Assembly: GCA_021805485.1 (NCBI GenBank)
Contig: JAJZFF010000572.1
Location: 1-9,602, forward strand
From: Pseudomonadota bacterium
Lineage (GTDB): Bacteria; Pseudomonadota; Alphaproteobacteria; Acetobacterales; Acetobacteraceae
DNA length: 9,602 nucleotides
Direction: 5' to 3'
Position 1 is the stretch's first letter. Each line of letters opens with the position of its first letter. The notes beneath the pieces are model-generated. The model searched no databases. It was not told the origin of the DNA and saw only the letters and a program-made list of their open reading frames with translations. Shown one piece after another: positions 1 to 8,522 of the stretch. Both the position numbers and the translations under genes were made by a program.

Positions 1-2
1 GG

Positions 3-374
3 ATCGTTGCCCAGATCGGCGAGATCAACGGCGTCGTCGGCGAAATCGCCGCCTCGGCGCAGGAGCAGTCGACCGGGCTGGTGCAGGTGAATACCGCCGT
101 CGGCCAGATGGACCAGACCACGCAGCAGAATGCCGCCATGGTCGAGGAATCCACCGCCGCCAGCCATAACCTCGCGCAGGAGGCGGAACAGCTTGCCAGC
201 CTCATCGCACGGTTTGATCTCGGTGGCGTCGTGGACACGGCGCCGCGACCGGTGAAGCCGCGCCCTGCCGCGCCCGCAAGGCCGGCGCCGCGTCACGCGC
301 CAAGACCGGCCGTCCTCGCGGCTCTCCCGGCGGCTCCAGGCCGTGCCGACGCCGATGACTGGGAAGATTTCTGA
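3..374 (+). CDS. Methyl-accepting chemotaxis protein, C-terminal end (5' truncated by window edge)
   Basis: Only the last 123 residues are present; the frame is open to the left edge, so the start lies outside. The protein would be a chemoreceptor whose cytoplasmic signalling domain controls CheA kinase. The visible part begins with heptad-like alpha-helix containing EIAASAQEQS (residues 14-23), typical of the methylation helix, then QMDQTTQQNAAMVEES, which is highly characteristic of MCP signalling domains. The helix ends near residue 75 and is followed by a Pro/Ala/Arg-rich flexible linker of about 40 residues. The last five residues are DWEDF, matching the xWxxF pattern of pentapeptides that tether CheR and CheB to receptors. 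Ligand-binding domain, membrane segments and HAMP domain are outside the window. It converges on the sugar locus; a link to sugar sensing is speculative. Confidence 0.95.
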   Translation: MVAQIGEINGVVGEIAASAQEQSTGLVQVNTAVGQMDQTTQQNAAMVEESTAASHNLAQEAEQLASLIARFDLGGVVDTAPRPVKPRPAAPARPAPRHAPRPAVLAALPAAPGRADADDWEDF

Positions 375-385
375 ACCACCACCAT

Positions 386-410
386 CCCCGCCATCGGGAC
401 GATGGCGGGG
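386..410. terminator. Strong hairpin between convergent genes, probable bidirectional terminator
   Basis: A perfect 10-bp stem, CCCCGCCATC at 386-395 paired with GATGGCGGGG at 401-410, encloses the 5-base loop GGGAC. It starts 12 bases after the chemoreceptor stop codon and lies 3 bases beyond the stop of the lactonase gene on the other strand. A short GTTT follows on the plus side; there is no long U tract on either side. Position between two converging transcription units and stem quality support a terminator; whether it works in both directions is inferred. Confidence 0.75.
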
Positions 411-413
411 GTT

Positions 414-1361
414 TCAGCCGCCGCGCACGCCTTGGGTGTTGACGTAGAGCGCGTAGATGCTCCGGCTCGCCGCCATGAACAGCCGGTTGCGGTGCCGCCC
501 GCCGAAACAGACATTGGCGCAGCGTTCCGGCAAGGCGATGCGGCCGATCGGCGTTCCCTCGGGATCGAAGACCATCACCCCGTCAAGCGCCGGGTCGCCC
601 ATGCCCCAGCCGCACCAGAGATTGCCATCGATATCGACGCGGAAGCCGTCCGGCGTGCCGCCTGGGCCGGCATCGATCAGCCGCCGGTTGTTCGCAAGGC
701 GGCTTCCGTCCACCACGTCGAACACGTGAATGGCGCGATGGGGCTCCGATCGCGAGGCGACGACGTAAAGCCGGCTCTCATCCGGCGAGAACGCCAGTCC
801 GTTCGGTCCCGCGATGTCGTCGGCCACCATAGTGACAGTGCCCGTCACCGGGTCGATCCGGTAGATCGCCGGGGCCAGCTCCGCCTCGGCGCGATGCCCC
901 TCATACCACCCGGCAATGCCGAACGGCGGATCGGTGAACCAGATGCTGCCATCGGATTTCACCACGACGTCGTTGGGCGAATTGAGCCGCCGCCCGCCGA
1001 ATCCGTCCGCCAGCACGGTGATGCTGCCATCGATCTCGGTGCGGATGACACGCCGCCCGCCATGCTCGCAGGTGATCAGCCGGCCCTGCCGGTCGCGGGT
1101 GTTGCCGTTGGCATGGCCCGAGGACTGGCGGAACACGCTGACGCTGCCATCGGTCTCATCCCACCGCAGCATCCGGTCGTTCGGAATGTCGCTCCACAGC
1201 AGGAAGCGCCCATCGCCGAACCAGACCGGCCCTTCGGCCCAGCGGCATCCCTCGGCCAGCCGCTCGATCGCCGCGTTGAACAGCCGGTAGCGCGCGAAGG
1301 ACGGCGAGAGCGTGTGGATCGCCGGATCGGGGTAGCACCCGGCCGGCTGCCAGGCGCTCAC
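414..1361 (-). CDS. SMP-30/gluconolactonase-family sugar lactonase (distal copy)
   Basis: Predicted 315-residue six-bladed beta-propeller lactonase that hydrolyses an aldono-lactone to the aldonate using one divalent metal ion. Family metal and active-site positions appear retained: Glu43 in RWAEGPVW, Asn130 in LNSPNDVVV, Asn187 in GPNGLAFSPDE and Asp238 in PDGFRVD. The open frame runs far upstream into the permease gene, but the start chosen is the GTG at 1361, because its GTGA overlaps the permease stop codon, a GAAGGA sits just upstream, and the homologous part begins soon after; the next in-frame Met is residue 64, inside the conserved domain. It is the last gene of a five-gene overlapping transporter operon, which implies co-expression with sugar uptake. 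No signal peptide is seen, so it should act in the cytoplasm. It is clearly paralogous to the lactonase at 5980-6894. Exact substrate is unknown; a galactono- or gluconolactone is a reasonable guess. Confidence 0.9.
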   Translation of the reverse strand: MSAWQPAGCYPDPAIHTLSPSFARYRLFNAAIERLAEGCRWAEGPVWFGDGRFLLWSDIPNDRMLRWDETDGSVSVFRQSSGHANGNTRDRQGRLITCEHGGRRVIRTEIDGSITVLADGFGGRRLNSPNDVVVKSDGSIWFTDPPFGIAGWYEGHRAEAELAPAIYRIDPVTGTVTMVADDIAGPNGLAFSPDESRLYVVASRSEPHRAIHVFDVVDGSRLANNRRLIDAGPGGTPDGFRVDIDGNLWCGWGMGDPALDGVMVFDPEGTPIGRIALPERCANVCFGGRHRNRLFMAASRSIYALYVNTQGVRGG

Positions 1362-2308
1362 CGTTCCTTCTCCCGCCCATAGGCGAGCAGCAGCGCGAGG
1401 ATGACGACGCCATAGGCGATGCTGCGGACATAGTCGGGCATCGAAAGCGCGAGCAGCACCGAGACCAGCACGGTCAGGCTGACCGCGCCGGCGGCGACGC
1501 CGAGATAGTTCCCGCGCCCGCCGAGGATGTTCACGCCGCCGATCACCACCGCGGCGATCGAGGTGAACAGGTAGGGATCGCCCAGCCCGAGCGAGGCCTG
1601 CCCGCCGAAGCCCACCAGCATGACGCCGCCGAGTGCCGCGAACCCGCCGCACAATGCATAGAGCAGGATCGTCATCCGCCGCGCGTCGATCCCCGCGAGG
1701 GTCGCGGCGAGCGGGTTGGTGCCGAGTGCGTAGGTCGCGCGTCCGAAGCGCGTCACGGCGAGGGCGCCGCTCACCAGCGCGGTAATCACCGCCCAGAGCC
1801 AGAGCGCGTCGGGAATGCCGAGCAGGGTGCCATGCGCCAGGGTCTGGATCGCCGGCGGCGCGTAGGACGAGCACGACGAGCAGGTGAAGCCGCCGGTCAG
1901 CCCGAGGGTCAGCCCCTCGACGATGCCGTTCATGGCAAGCGTCATCACCACCGCGGGAATGCCGAGGAAGGCAACACCGATCCCGTTCGCGGCGCCGACG
2001 AGCAGCCCCATGCCGAGGGCGACCACGATCGCCTCCGGCGCGGCGGCGTTCTTGCCGAGCGAGGTGGTGGTGAGCAGGATCGCGGCGGCGTTGAGCACCC
2101 AGGGCACCGAAAGATCGATGCCGCCGATCAGGATGACGAAGCACTGCCCCGCCGCCACCAGGCCGACGAAGGAGGCGATCACCAGGATCGAGGAAACGCT
2201 GCCGCCGGACAGGAAGCCGGGATGGGCGGCTTCGCCGATCAGGAACAGGGCGATGGCGGCGGCGATCGCATAGAGGATGCGCCGCGTGTCGACGGAGAGC
2301 GCGCTCAT
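1358..2308 (-). CDS. Sugar ABC transporter permease, RbsC-type (second permease)
   Basis: 316-residue hydrophobic inner-membrane protein of the RbsC/XylH/FrcC branched-chain/ribose permease family (BPD_transp_2), forming part of the sugar channel. The first membrane segment covers about residues 11-27, followed by a cluster of alternating hydrophobic helices. GGIDLSVPW at 62-70 is the family hallmark GIDLSVG region, here with Pro-Trp in place of the usual Gly. NILGGRGN near the C-terminal third matches the cytoplasmic loop that contacts the ATPase. The ATG overlaps the preceding permease stop as ATGA, and its own TGA overlaps the GTG of the lactonase, so all are probably translationally coupled. 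As it differs from the neighbouring permease, the two likely form a heterodimer. An unusual CSSC (Cys143, Cys146) sits in what looks like an external loop. Confidence 0.93.
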   Translation of the reverse strand: MSALSVDTRRILYAIAAAIALFLIGEAAHPGFLSGGSVSSILVIASFVGLVAAGQCFVILIGGIDLSVPWVLNAAAILLTTTSLGKNAAAPEAIVVALGMGLLVGAANGIGVAFLGIPAVVMTLAMNGIVEGLTLGLTGGFTCSSCSSYAPPAIQTLAHGTLLGIPDALWLWAVITALVSGALAVTRFGRATYALGTNPLAATLAGIDARRMTILLYALCGGFAALGGVMLVGFGGQASLGLGDPYLFTSIAAVVIGGVNILGGRGNYLGVAAGAVSLTVLVSVLLALSMPDYVRSIAYGVVILALLLAYGREKER

Positions 2309-3292
2309 CGCCGCCGCCTGATCGCGCCGCCGATGGCGCCGCCCAGCACGACCGCGATGATCAGGAACACGCCTTCGTAGAAGGACTGGTAGAGCGGGTT
2401 CACGTGACCAAAGAACAGTATGTTGACGATGAGGGTGGTGATGAAGGCGCCGGCGATCGCGCCGATCGCCGAGCCGCGTCCGCCGAACAGCGAAATACCG
2501 CCGAGCACGACCGCGACGATCGATGACAGCGTGTAGGAGTTGCCGGTCGTCGCGTCGCCCGCTGTGGCCGAGGCGGCAAGGAACAGCCCGGCCGCAGCGC
2601 CCAGCGTGCCGTCGAGCACATAGGCGATGATCTTGGTGCGCAGCACGTTCACGCCCAGCGCCGAGGCCGAGGCCTCGTCATTGCCGATCGCATAGAGATC
2701 CACGCCCATGCGCGACCGCCGGAACGCCGCCCAGCCCAGGCCCAGCACCAGGATGTAGACCAGCGCCCACGGCCCGTTGGGGTTGACCAGCAGGTTCGTG
2801 TAGGCGGGCGGGATCGCGCCGCCCGGCTCGGGCAGGACGCGGATCGCCAGGCCCTGGAAGATCGACAGGGTCGCCAGGGTGACCACGATCGGCGGCAACC
2901 GGCCGAGCGCGACCAGCAATCCGTTCACCAGCCCGCAGGCCGCCCCCGTCATCAGGATGATCGCGGACCAGCCGAGCGCGCTGCCAAGCGTCTTGCCCAT
3001 CGTCACGGCGGCCATCGCATTGGCGAGATCGACGACACCGCCGACCGAAAGGTCGATTCCGCGGGTCAGCACCACGAAGCTCTGCCCGACCGCGGCAAAG
3101 ACCAGCGGGATGGCGGAGTTGACGGCCGAGGTCAGCTCGAAATTGCCCGGCAGGCGATGCTGTTCGATCCCGTAGATCAGCGCGAAGCCGAACACCGCGA
3201 GGATCAGGATCGCGCAGGCGAGGATCAGCCCGATATTCTGGGCGATCGTGTGGCCGAGGCGGCTTCCGCGCGGCAGCGCGGCGGCCGTGGCG

Positions 3293-3303
<11 letters not shown>
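2305..3303 (-). CDS. Sugar ABC transporter permease, RbsC-type (first permease)
   Basis: 332-residue inner-membrane permease of the RbsC family. A first membrane segment spans about residues 23-46, and RGIDLSVGG at 81-89 is the typical family motif. VVLGGISLFGGRGSAIGA toward the C-terminus is the conserved cytoplasmic coupling loop. The C-terminus is short and basic (IRRRR). The start chosen is the ATG at 3303: it has GAGGTG a few bases upstream and lies 11 bases inside the end of the ATPase gene. A longer open frame extends 25 codons further upstream, but that extension is Arg/Pro-rich, hydrophilic and unlike a permease N-terminus, so it is rejected. Stop overlaps the next permease start (ATGA). 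With the ATPase, the second permease and the binding protein it makes up a complete importer. Confidence 0.93.
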
Positions 3304-4770
<1,467 letters not shown>

Positions 4771-4774
<4 letters not shown>

Positions 4775-5895
4775 GCCTTGGGCAGGTGAACGGTCAGCTT
4801 GCCGCCGCAGGGCTTGCCATGCAGCGCGGCATCGACGCAGACCTTCACGACCGCGTCAGGTCCGCTGTCGGTGAAGTCGGCGAAGAAGCTGTCCGGCAGG
4901 TTGGGGAACACCGTCACGCCGGGTTTCACCGTCGCGTCGGTCACGAACGGGAACGGAATGGTGATGTCCTTGCGCGGATACTTCTTGTTCAGCACCTGGC
5001 GCGCCAGTTCAAGCGCGACGAGCACCAGATAGGGCGGCTGGCCGATCGACAGGCCATCGACCTTGTGGCCCATGTAGCCGACCATGAACTTGCGGAACCC
5101 GTTCTCGGCCTCGCCGGCGGTGGGCGGCAGCGGACGGTTGGCGGCGATGAACGCCTTCAGCACGCCGTCGGTTCCGCCCTGGCACCAGATGCCGTCGACC
5201 TTGGGCAGCGAGGGCAGCACGGAGGCGGTGTTCTTCTCCGCGGTCGCCGAATCCCAGTCGCCCGCGAAGCGGCTGACCACCTTGATGCCGGGGTGCTTCT
5301 TCCACACCGATTCGGCGCCGAGATTGCGCTGCTGGTTCACCGTCGTGCCGGCAACGCCGGTCACCATGATGACGTTGCCCTTGCCGCCGAGCTTCTTCAC
5401 CAGCCACTCGGCGAGGGTTTCGCCGAACTTGAACTGGTCGGTGTTCACCTTCAGCGCCGCCGGCGTGGTGACGACATTGTCGAAGGAGACGACGAGGATG
5501 CCGCGCGCATGCGCCTGCTGGATGATGCCGTTCAGCCCGGTCGGCGAGGCGGCGTCGACCAGGATGGCGTCGGCCCGCTCGGCGATCATGCCGGAAATCT
5601 GCTGGCTTTCCTGCGAGACGTTGTTGCCGGAGTTGTAGTAGGAGCCTTCGATCTCGCTCTTGTACGGCTCCATCTGCAGCGCCGCCTTGAAGAGGTTGAC
5701 CATCTCGATGCGCCACTCGTTGCCGATATACGAGTTCGAGAGCGCGATCTTGAGCTTGCGGCCGTTGGCGAGGCCGAAGCGGGGCAGGGCCGCCAGGCCG
5801 AGCCCGCCCGCGAGGCCGGTGATCAGCGTGCGGCGCGTTGCGCCCGTCAGATCGAGGCCGCCGATCGGATCAGCGGTCTGGTTGTCGAATTCCAT
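4771..5895 (-). CDS. Periplasmic sugar-binding protein of ABC importer, likely Tat-exported
   Basis: 374-residue substrate-binding protein of the periplasmic binding protein type I class (Peripla_BP_4, RbsB-like), delivering sugar to the importer encoded by the next genes. The N-terminus has TRRTLITG (residues 20-27) followed by a Gly/Ala/Leu-rich hydrophobic stretch to about residue 38, then ALPRFGLANG; this resembles a twin-arginine signal. The mature part starts with KLKIALSNSYIGNEWR, and contains VDAASPTGLNGIIQQA and VVSFDN, typical of the fold. Two ATGs lie six bases apart (5901 and 5895). AGGGAGG at 5902-5908 directly touches the first, leaving no spacer, but is 6 bases from the second, so the second is chosen. 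It is the first gene of the five-gene importer-lactonase operon, behind a candidate promoter. The ligand cannot be read from sequence; context suggests an aldose. Confidence 0.93.
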
Positions 5896-5901
5896 GAACA
5901 T

Positions 5902-5908
5902 CCTCCCT
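5902..5908 (-). promoter_or_regulatory. Strong ribosome binding site deciding the binding protein start
   Basis: AGGGAGG on the minus strand is a near-perfect Shine-Dalgarno sequence. It is immediately next to the ATG at 5901 and 6 bases from the ATG at 5895, which favours the latter as the true start. Confidence 0.7.
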
Positions 5909-5926
5909 TCATTCTGGACGGTTTAT

Positions 5927-5939
5927 TATCGGTTCGATA
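5927..5939. promoter_or_regulatory. Palindrome TATCG-GTT-CGATA, candidate operator
   Basis: A perfect inverted repeat with 5-base arms and a 3-base centre, overlapping the proposed -10 element in front of the binding protein gene. Overlap with a -10 would suit a repressor site. Arms are short, so chance is not excluded, and no regulator gene lies in the window to match it with. Confidence 0.35.
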
Positions 5940-5962
5940 CAGCACTTCCCGGTGGCTGACAA
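5934..5962 (-). promoter_or_regulatory. Candidate sigma-70 promoter for the importer operon
   Basis: On the minus strand TTGTCA (5962-5957) matches the -35 consensus at five of six bases, and 17 bases later TATCGA (5939-5934) occupies the -10 position but matches at only three of six. It lies in the 84-base gap between the upstream lactonase stop and the binding protein start, in sequence distinctly richer in A+T than its surroundings. The -10 region overlaps a short palindrome at 5927-5939. The weak -10 means this may need an activator, or may be coincidental. Confidence 0.35.
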
Positions 5963-5979
5963 ACGAAATAAAGGTGCAG

Positions 5980-6894
5980 TTACACTGTCTTGTTGCCGCG
6001 GACTGCGACGTAGAGCGCGTAAACCGAACTCGTCGCCGTCATGAACAGGCGGTTGCGGTTCGGTCCGCCGAACACGAGGTTGCTGGTCGCCTCCGGCAGG
6101 TCGATCTTGCCGAGCGGCGTGCCGTCCGGCGCGAAGACGGCAACGCCGTTCGCCGTGCCGCAACTCGACCAGACATTGCCGTGCTCGTCGAGCCGGAAGC
6201 CATCGGCGAAACCGTTCGGGATTTCCGCGAAGACCCTGCCCGGCCCGAGCCGCGCGCCGTCGATCACGTCATGCACCCGGATGTGATGCGGGCCATCGGG
6301 CCGGTGGGTCATGCCGGTATCGGCGACATAGAGTTTCGATTCATCCGGGCTGAACGCGATGCCGTTCGGCCGCTCGTAATCGCTGGCGACGATGCCGAGC
6401 GCACCGCTGGCCGGATCGAAGCGATAGACGTTGCAGGCGCCGATCTCGCTCTCCGCGCGGTGGCCCTCGTAGTCGCTCCAGATGCCGTAATCGGGGTCGG
6501 TAAACCAGATCGTGCCGTCCGATTTCACGACGACGTCGTTGGGCGAATTGAGCCGCTTGCCCTCGAAACGGTCGACCAGGATGGTCACCGAGCCGTCGTA
6601 TTCGGTGCGGCTGACACAGCGGCCGCCATGCTCGCAGCTGATCAGCCGCCCCTGGCGGTCGCGGGTATGGCCGTTGGTGTACCGCGCCGGCGCGCGATAG
6701 ACGTCGACCGTCCCGTTGGTCGTCCAGCGCATCATCCGGTCGTTCGGAATGTCGCTCCACAGCAGGCAGTTCTGCTCGCCGATCCACACCGGCCCTTCCG
6801 CCCAGCGGAAGCCCGTGGCGATTTTCTCGATTGCCGCATTGAACAGCAGCATCGAACGAAAGCGTTCGTCATAGACGTGAAAAGCCTCGGACAT
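5980..6894 (-). CDS. SMP-30/gluconolactonase-family sugar lactonase (proximal copy)
   Basis: 304-residue beta-propeller lactonase predicted to hydrolyse an aldonolactone made by a sugar dehydrogenase, in the cytoplasm (no signal peptide). Metal/active-site positions appear intact: Glu33 in RWAEGPVW, Asn119 in LNSPNDVVV, Asn177 in RPNGIAFSPDE and Asp231 in FADGFRLDE. GAAGGG lies 7 bases before the ATG at 6894 and supports this start. It stands between the dgoKA genes (102-base gap) and the importer operon (84-base gap), so it may be transcribed from its own promoter or by read-through from dgoA. It shares long near-identical stretches with the lactonase at 414-1361, in protein and locally in DNA. 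Compared with that copy it has a shorter N-terminus, and has the more usual YVADTG where the other has YVVASR. Substrate specificity is inferred from context only. Confidence 0.92.
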   Translation of the reverse strand: MSEAFHVYDERFRSMLLFNAAIEKIATGFRWAEGPVWIGEQNCLLWSDIPNDRMMRWTTNGTVDVYRAPARYTNGHTRDRQGRLISCEHGGRCVSRTEYDGSVTILVDRFEGKRLNSPNDVVVKSDGTIWFTDPDYGIWSDYEGHRAESEIGACNVYRFDPASGALGIVASDYERPNGIAFSPDESKLYVADTGMTHRPDGPHHIRVHDVIDGARLGPGRVFAEIPNGFADGFRLDEHGNVWSSCGTANGVAVFAPDGTPLGKIDLPEATSNLVFGGPNRNRLFMTATSSVYALYVAVRGNKTV

Positions 6895-6996
6895 GGCGGC
6901 GCCCTTCCCCCTCTTCGTTGCGGCCGGCTTCTCCGGCCCTTGCCGTCAAACGATAAAAGACAAACGCCGCGAAGACCAGAGGGGGGCGCGGCCCGG
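6895..6996 (-). promoter_or_regulatory. 102-base gap with AT-rich tandem element, possible regulatory region for the proximal lactonase
   Basis: On the minus strand CGTTTGTC (6966-6959) and CGTTTGAC (6952-6945) form a direct repeat with a 14-base period, separated by TTTTAT. This A+T-rich patch stands out in a G+C-rich locus and resembles a site in the next gap (5958-5971). Downstream of it is a 6-bp hairpin (6922-6938) and the ribosome binding site of the lactonase. No convincing -35/-10 pair was found, so a promoter here is only suggested. Confidence 0.35.
6922..6938. other. Short hairpin after dgoA, possible weak terminator or attenuator
   Basis: GGCCGG at 6922-6927 pairs perfectly with CCGGCC at 6933-6938 around a 5-base loop. 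On the minus strand it falls 59 bases beyond the dgoA stop and 28 bases before the lactonase start. No T tract follows, so classic intrinsic termination is unlikely; it could reduce read-through or stabilise the upstream mRNA. Confidence 0.3.
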
Positions 6997-7617
6997 TCAG
7001 GCCTTGAGCGCAGAGATGAACGCGTCCGCCTTTTCGCGCACCGCGGCGGCGTCATCGCCCGGGCGATAGAGCCCGGAGCCGATGCCGAACCCCATCGCCC
7101 CGGCGGCGCGCCAGGGCGCCATCGTCTCCGGCGAGACGCCGCCGACCGGCAGCACCGGCAGCGCCGGCGGCAGCACCGCGCGCAGGGCCTTGAGCACCGC
7201 CGGGCTCGCCGCCTCGGCCGGAAACAGCTTCAGCCCGTCCGCGCCGGCCCCGATCAGCGCGAAAGCCTCGGCCGGGGTGAAAAAGCCGGGCAGGGCGAGC
7301 AGCCCGTGCCGCTTGGCCTCCCGCACGAGATCGGGATCGGCGTGCGGGGTGACCATCAGCCGTCCGCCGGCGCCGGCAAGCCGGGCGATGTCCGCGGCCG
7401 TCATCACCGTTCCGGCCCCGATCAGCGCGCGGTCGCCGAAGCGGCGGGCGAGGCGGGCGATGCTCTCGAACGGGTCGGGCGAGTTCAGCGGCACCTCGAT
7501 GATCCGCAGCCCGGCCCCGACCAGCGCCTCGCCCACCGCCTCCGCCTCGTCCGGCGAAATGCCGCGCAGGATCGCGACCAGCGGGCAGGCGTCGAGATGA
7601 TCTTTCAGTGTCGCCAT
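6997..7617 (-). CDS. dgoA: 2-dehydro-3-deoxy-6-phosphogalactonate aldolase (KDPGal aldolase)
   Basis: 206-residue class I aldolase of the KDPG/KHG family (TIM barrel), cleaving 2-keto-3-deoxy-6-phosphogalactonate to pyruvate and D-glyceraldehyde 3-phosphate in the cytoplasm. Landmarks are VAILRGISPDEA (14-25, with Arg18), IIEVPLNSP (39-47, catalytic Glu41), LIGAGTV (65-71), VTPH (89-92), LPGFFTPAEA (109-118) and the Schiff-base lysine Lys130 in GLKLFPAEA. The LNSP after the Glu, and GFGIGSGLYRPG near the C-terminus, resemble DgoA more than Eda. The ATG at 7617 has GGGGAG 8 bases upstream and lies 13 bases inside the end of dgoK, so the two are translationally linked and form the last steps of one pathway. 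The gluconate-type epimer (KDPG) as an additional substrate is possible. Confidence 0.92.
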   Translation of the reverse strand: MATLKDHLDACPLVAILRGISPDEAEAVGEALVGAGLRIIEVPLNSPDPFESIARLARRFGDRALIGAGTVMTAADIARLAGAGGRLMVTPHADPDLVREAKRHGLLALPGFFTPAEAFALIGAGADGLKLFPAEAASPAVLKALRAVLPPALPVLPVGGVSPETMAPWRAAGAMGFGIGSGLYRPGDDAAAVREKADAFISALKA

Positions 7618-8495
7618 GGAATCTGCTCCCCGAGCCGGGCAAGGCCAAGACAGGCGGCATCGCCCGCCCCGGCGTCATGAATTCGCGCCGCGCCGCCGCA
7701 CAATTCGATCGCGTCGCGGTAAAGGCCGCACAGCGCGGCATCGCCGATCAGCGTCACCTCGGCCGCGCCCGGCGGCAGCGCGTGGCGCACCTCGTGGCCG
7801 ATCAGCAGGCCCGAGAGATAGGCGCGCGCGGCGGTCTTCGCCACGCCATCGAGCAGCACCCTGGTCCGCACGCCGAAGAGATGGTGCAGCAGCCCGCCCG
7901 GCTGGCCCGCCCGGGCAACGCCGTCGGCGAAGGCGGCCGGGTCCGGCGCGCCGGCCTCGATCGTCTGCGCGAGGATCGTCGCCCCGCCGATCGCGGCGAA
8001 CGCCTCGCCGGTCATGTAGGAGCGGAACCCCTCGATCCGCCGGGCGGCCACCGTGGCCCATTTCGAATGGCTCCCCGGCAGGCAGACGAGCCGGCGCGCG
8101 TCGCCGTCCGCGGCGCCGACGATCTGCGTCTCCTCGCCGCGCATCACTTCCGGCACTCCCGCTTCGTCCCGCGCCGCAAGTCCGGGCAGGATGAACACCT
8201 CCGCCGCGTCGAACGCCACCGGCCGCGCCGCGGCGGCGATGGCGCCGAACTCCGCCGGACAGTCGAGATACGGCACTTCCTGCCAACCCTGGCGGCTGCC
8301 GGCCATGCCGGCGATCAGCACGCGCCGCTCGCCGGCCTCCAGCCAGTCGCCGGCGATGTCGCGCAGCGTGTCGGCGAAGCCGCCCGGCTTCACGCTCAGC
8401 ACGCCGCGATCGGCACGCCGCACGTCGCGGACCACGCCATCCTCCGCGATGCGGAAGGCGCGCAGCCGCGTCGTCCCCCAGTCGAGCCCGATCAT
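7605..8495 (-). CDS. dgoK: 2-dehydro-3-deoxygalactonokinase
   Basis: 296-residue kinase of the DgoK family (ASKHA actin-like ATPase fold), phosphorylating 2-keto-3-deoxygalactonate at O6 with ATP. Phosphate-1 type motif DWGTTRLRA is at 5-13; GMAGSRQGW at 63-71, PYLDCPA at 75-81, MRGEETQ at 118-124 and LPGSHSKW at 139-146 are the distinctive DgoK blocks; LIGDAALCGLY (249-259) is the C-terminal nucleotide-site segment. The ATG at 8495 is placed by the immediate start of the conserved MIGLDWG; its ribosome site is poor, and an ATG 13 bases upstream is in another frame and soon hits a stop. It begins 27 bases after the SDR gene and overlaps dgoA, suggesting one operon. Length is normal for the family. 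Confidence 0.92.
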   Translation of the reverse strand: MIGLDWGTTRLRAFRIAEDGVVRDVRRADRGVLSVKPGGFADTLRDIAGDWLEAGERRVLIAGMAGSRQGWQEVPYLDCPAEFGAIAAAARPVAFDAAEVFILPGLAARDEAGVPEVMRGEETQIVGAADGDARRLVCLPGSHSKWATVAARRIEGFRSYMTGEAFAAIGGATILAQTIEAGAPDPAAFADGVARAGQPGGLLHHLFGVRTRVLLDGVAKTAARAYLSGLLIGHEVRHALPPGAAEVTLIGDAALCGLYRDAIELCGGAARIHDAGAGDAACLGLARLGEQIPWRH

Positions 8496-8522
8496 CGGCG
8501 GCCGGTCATCCGCCCGTGCCGC

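Noticed and set aside
402..1382. Plus-strand open frame of 326 codons opposite the distal lactonase
   Set aside because: Antisense to a conserved lactonase, begins within the terminator hairpin, and its translation has no family features.
1362..2144. Possible N-terminal extension or fusion of the distal lactonase reaching into the permease gene
   Set aside because: The upstream frame is an out-of-phase reading of the permease gene and is Arg-rich. The GTG at 1361 with its ribosome site and GTGA overlap explains the real start, so there is no fusion protein.
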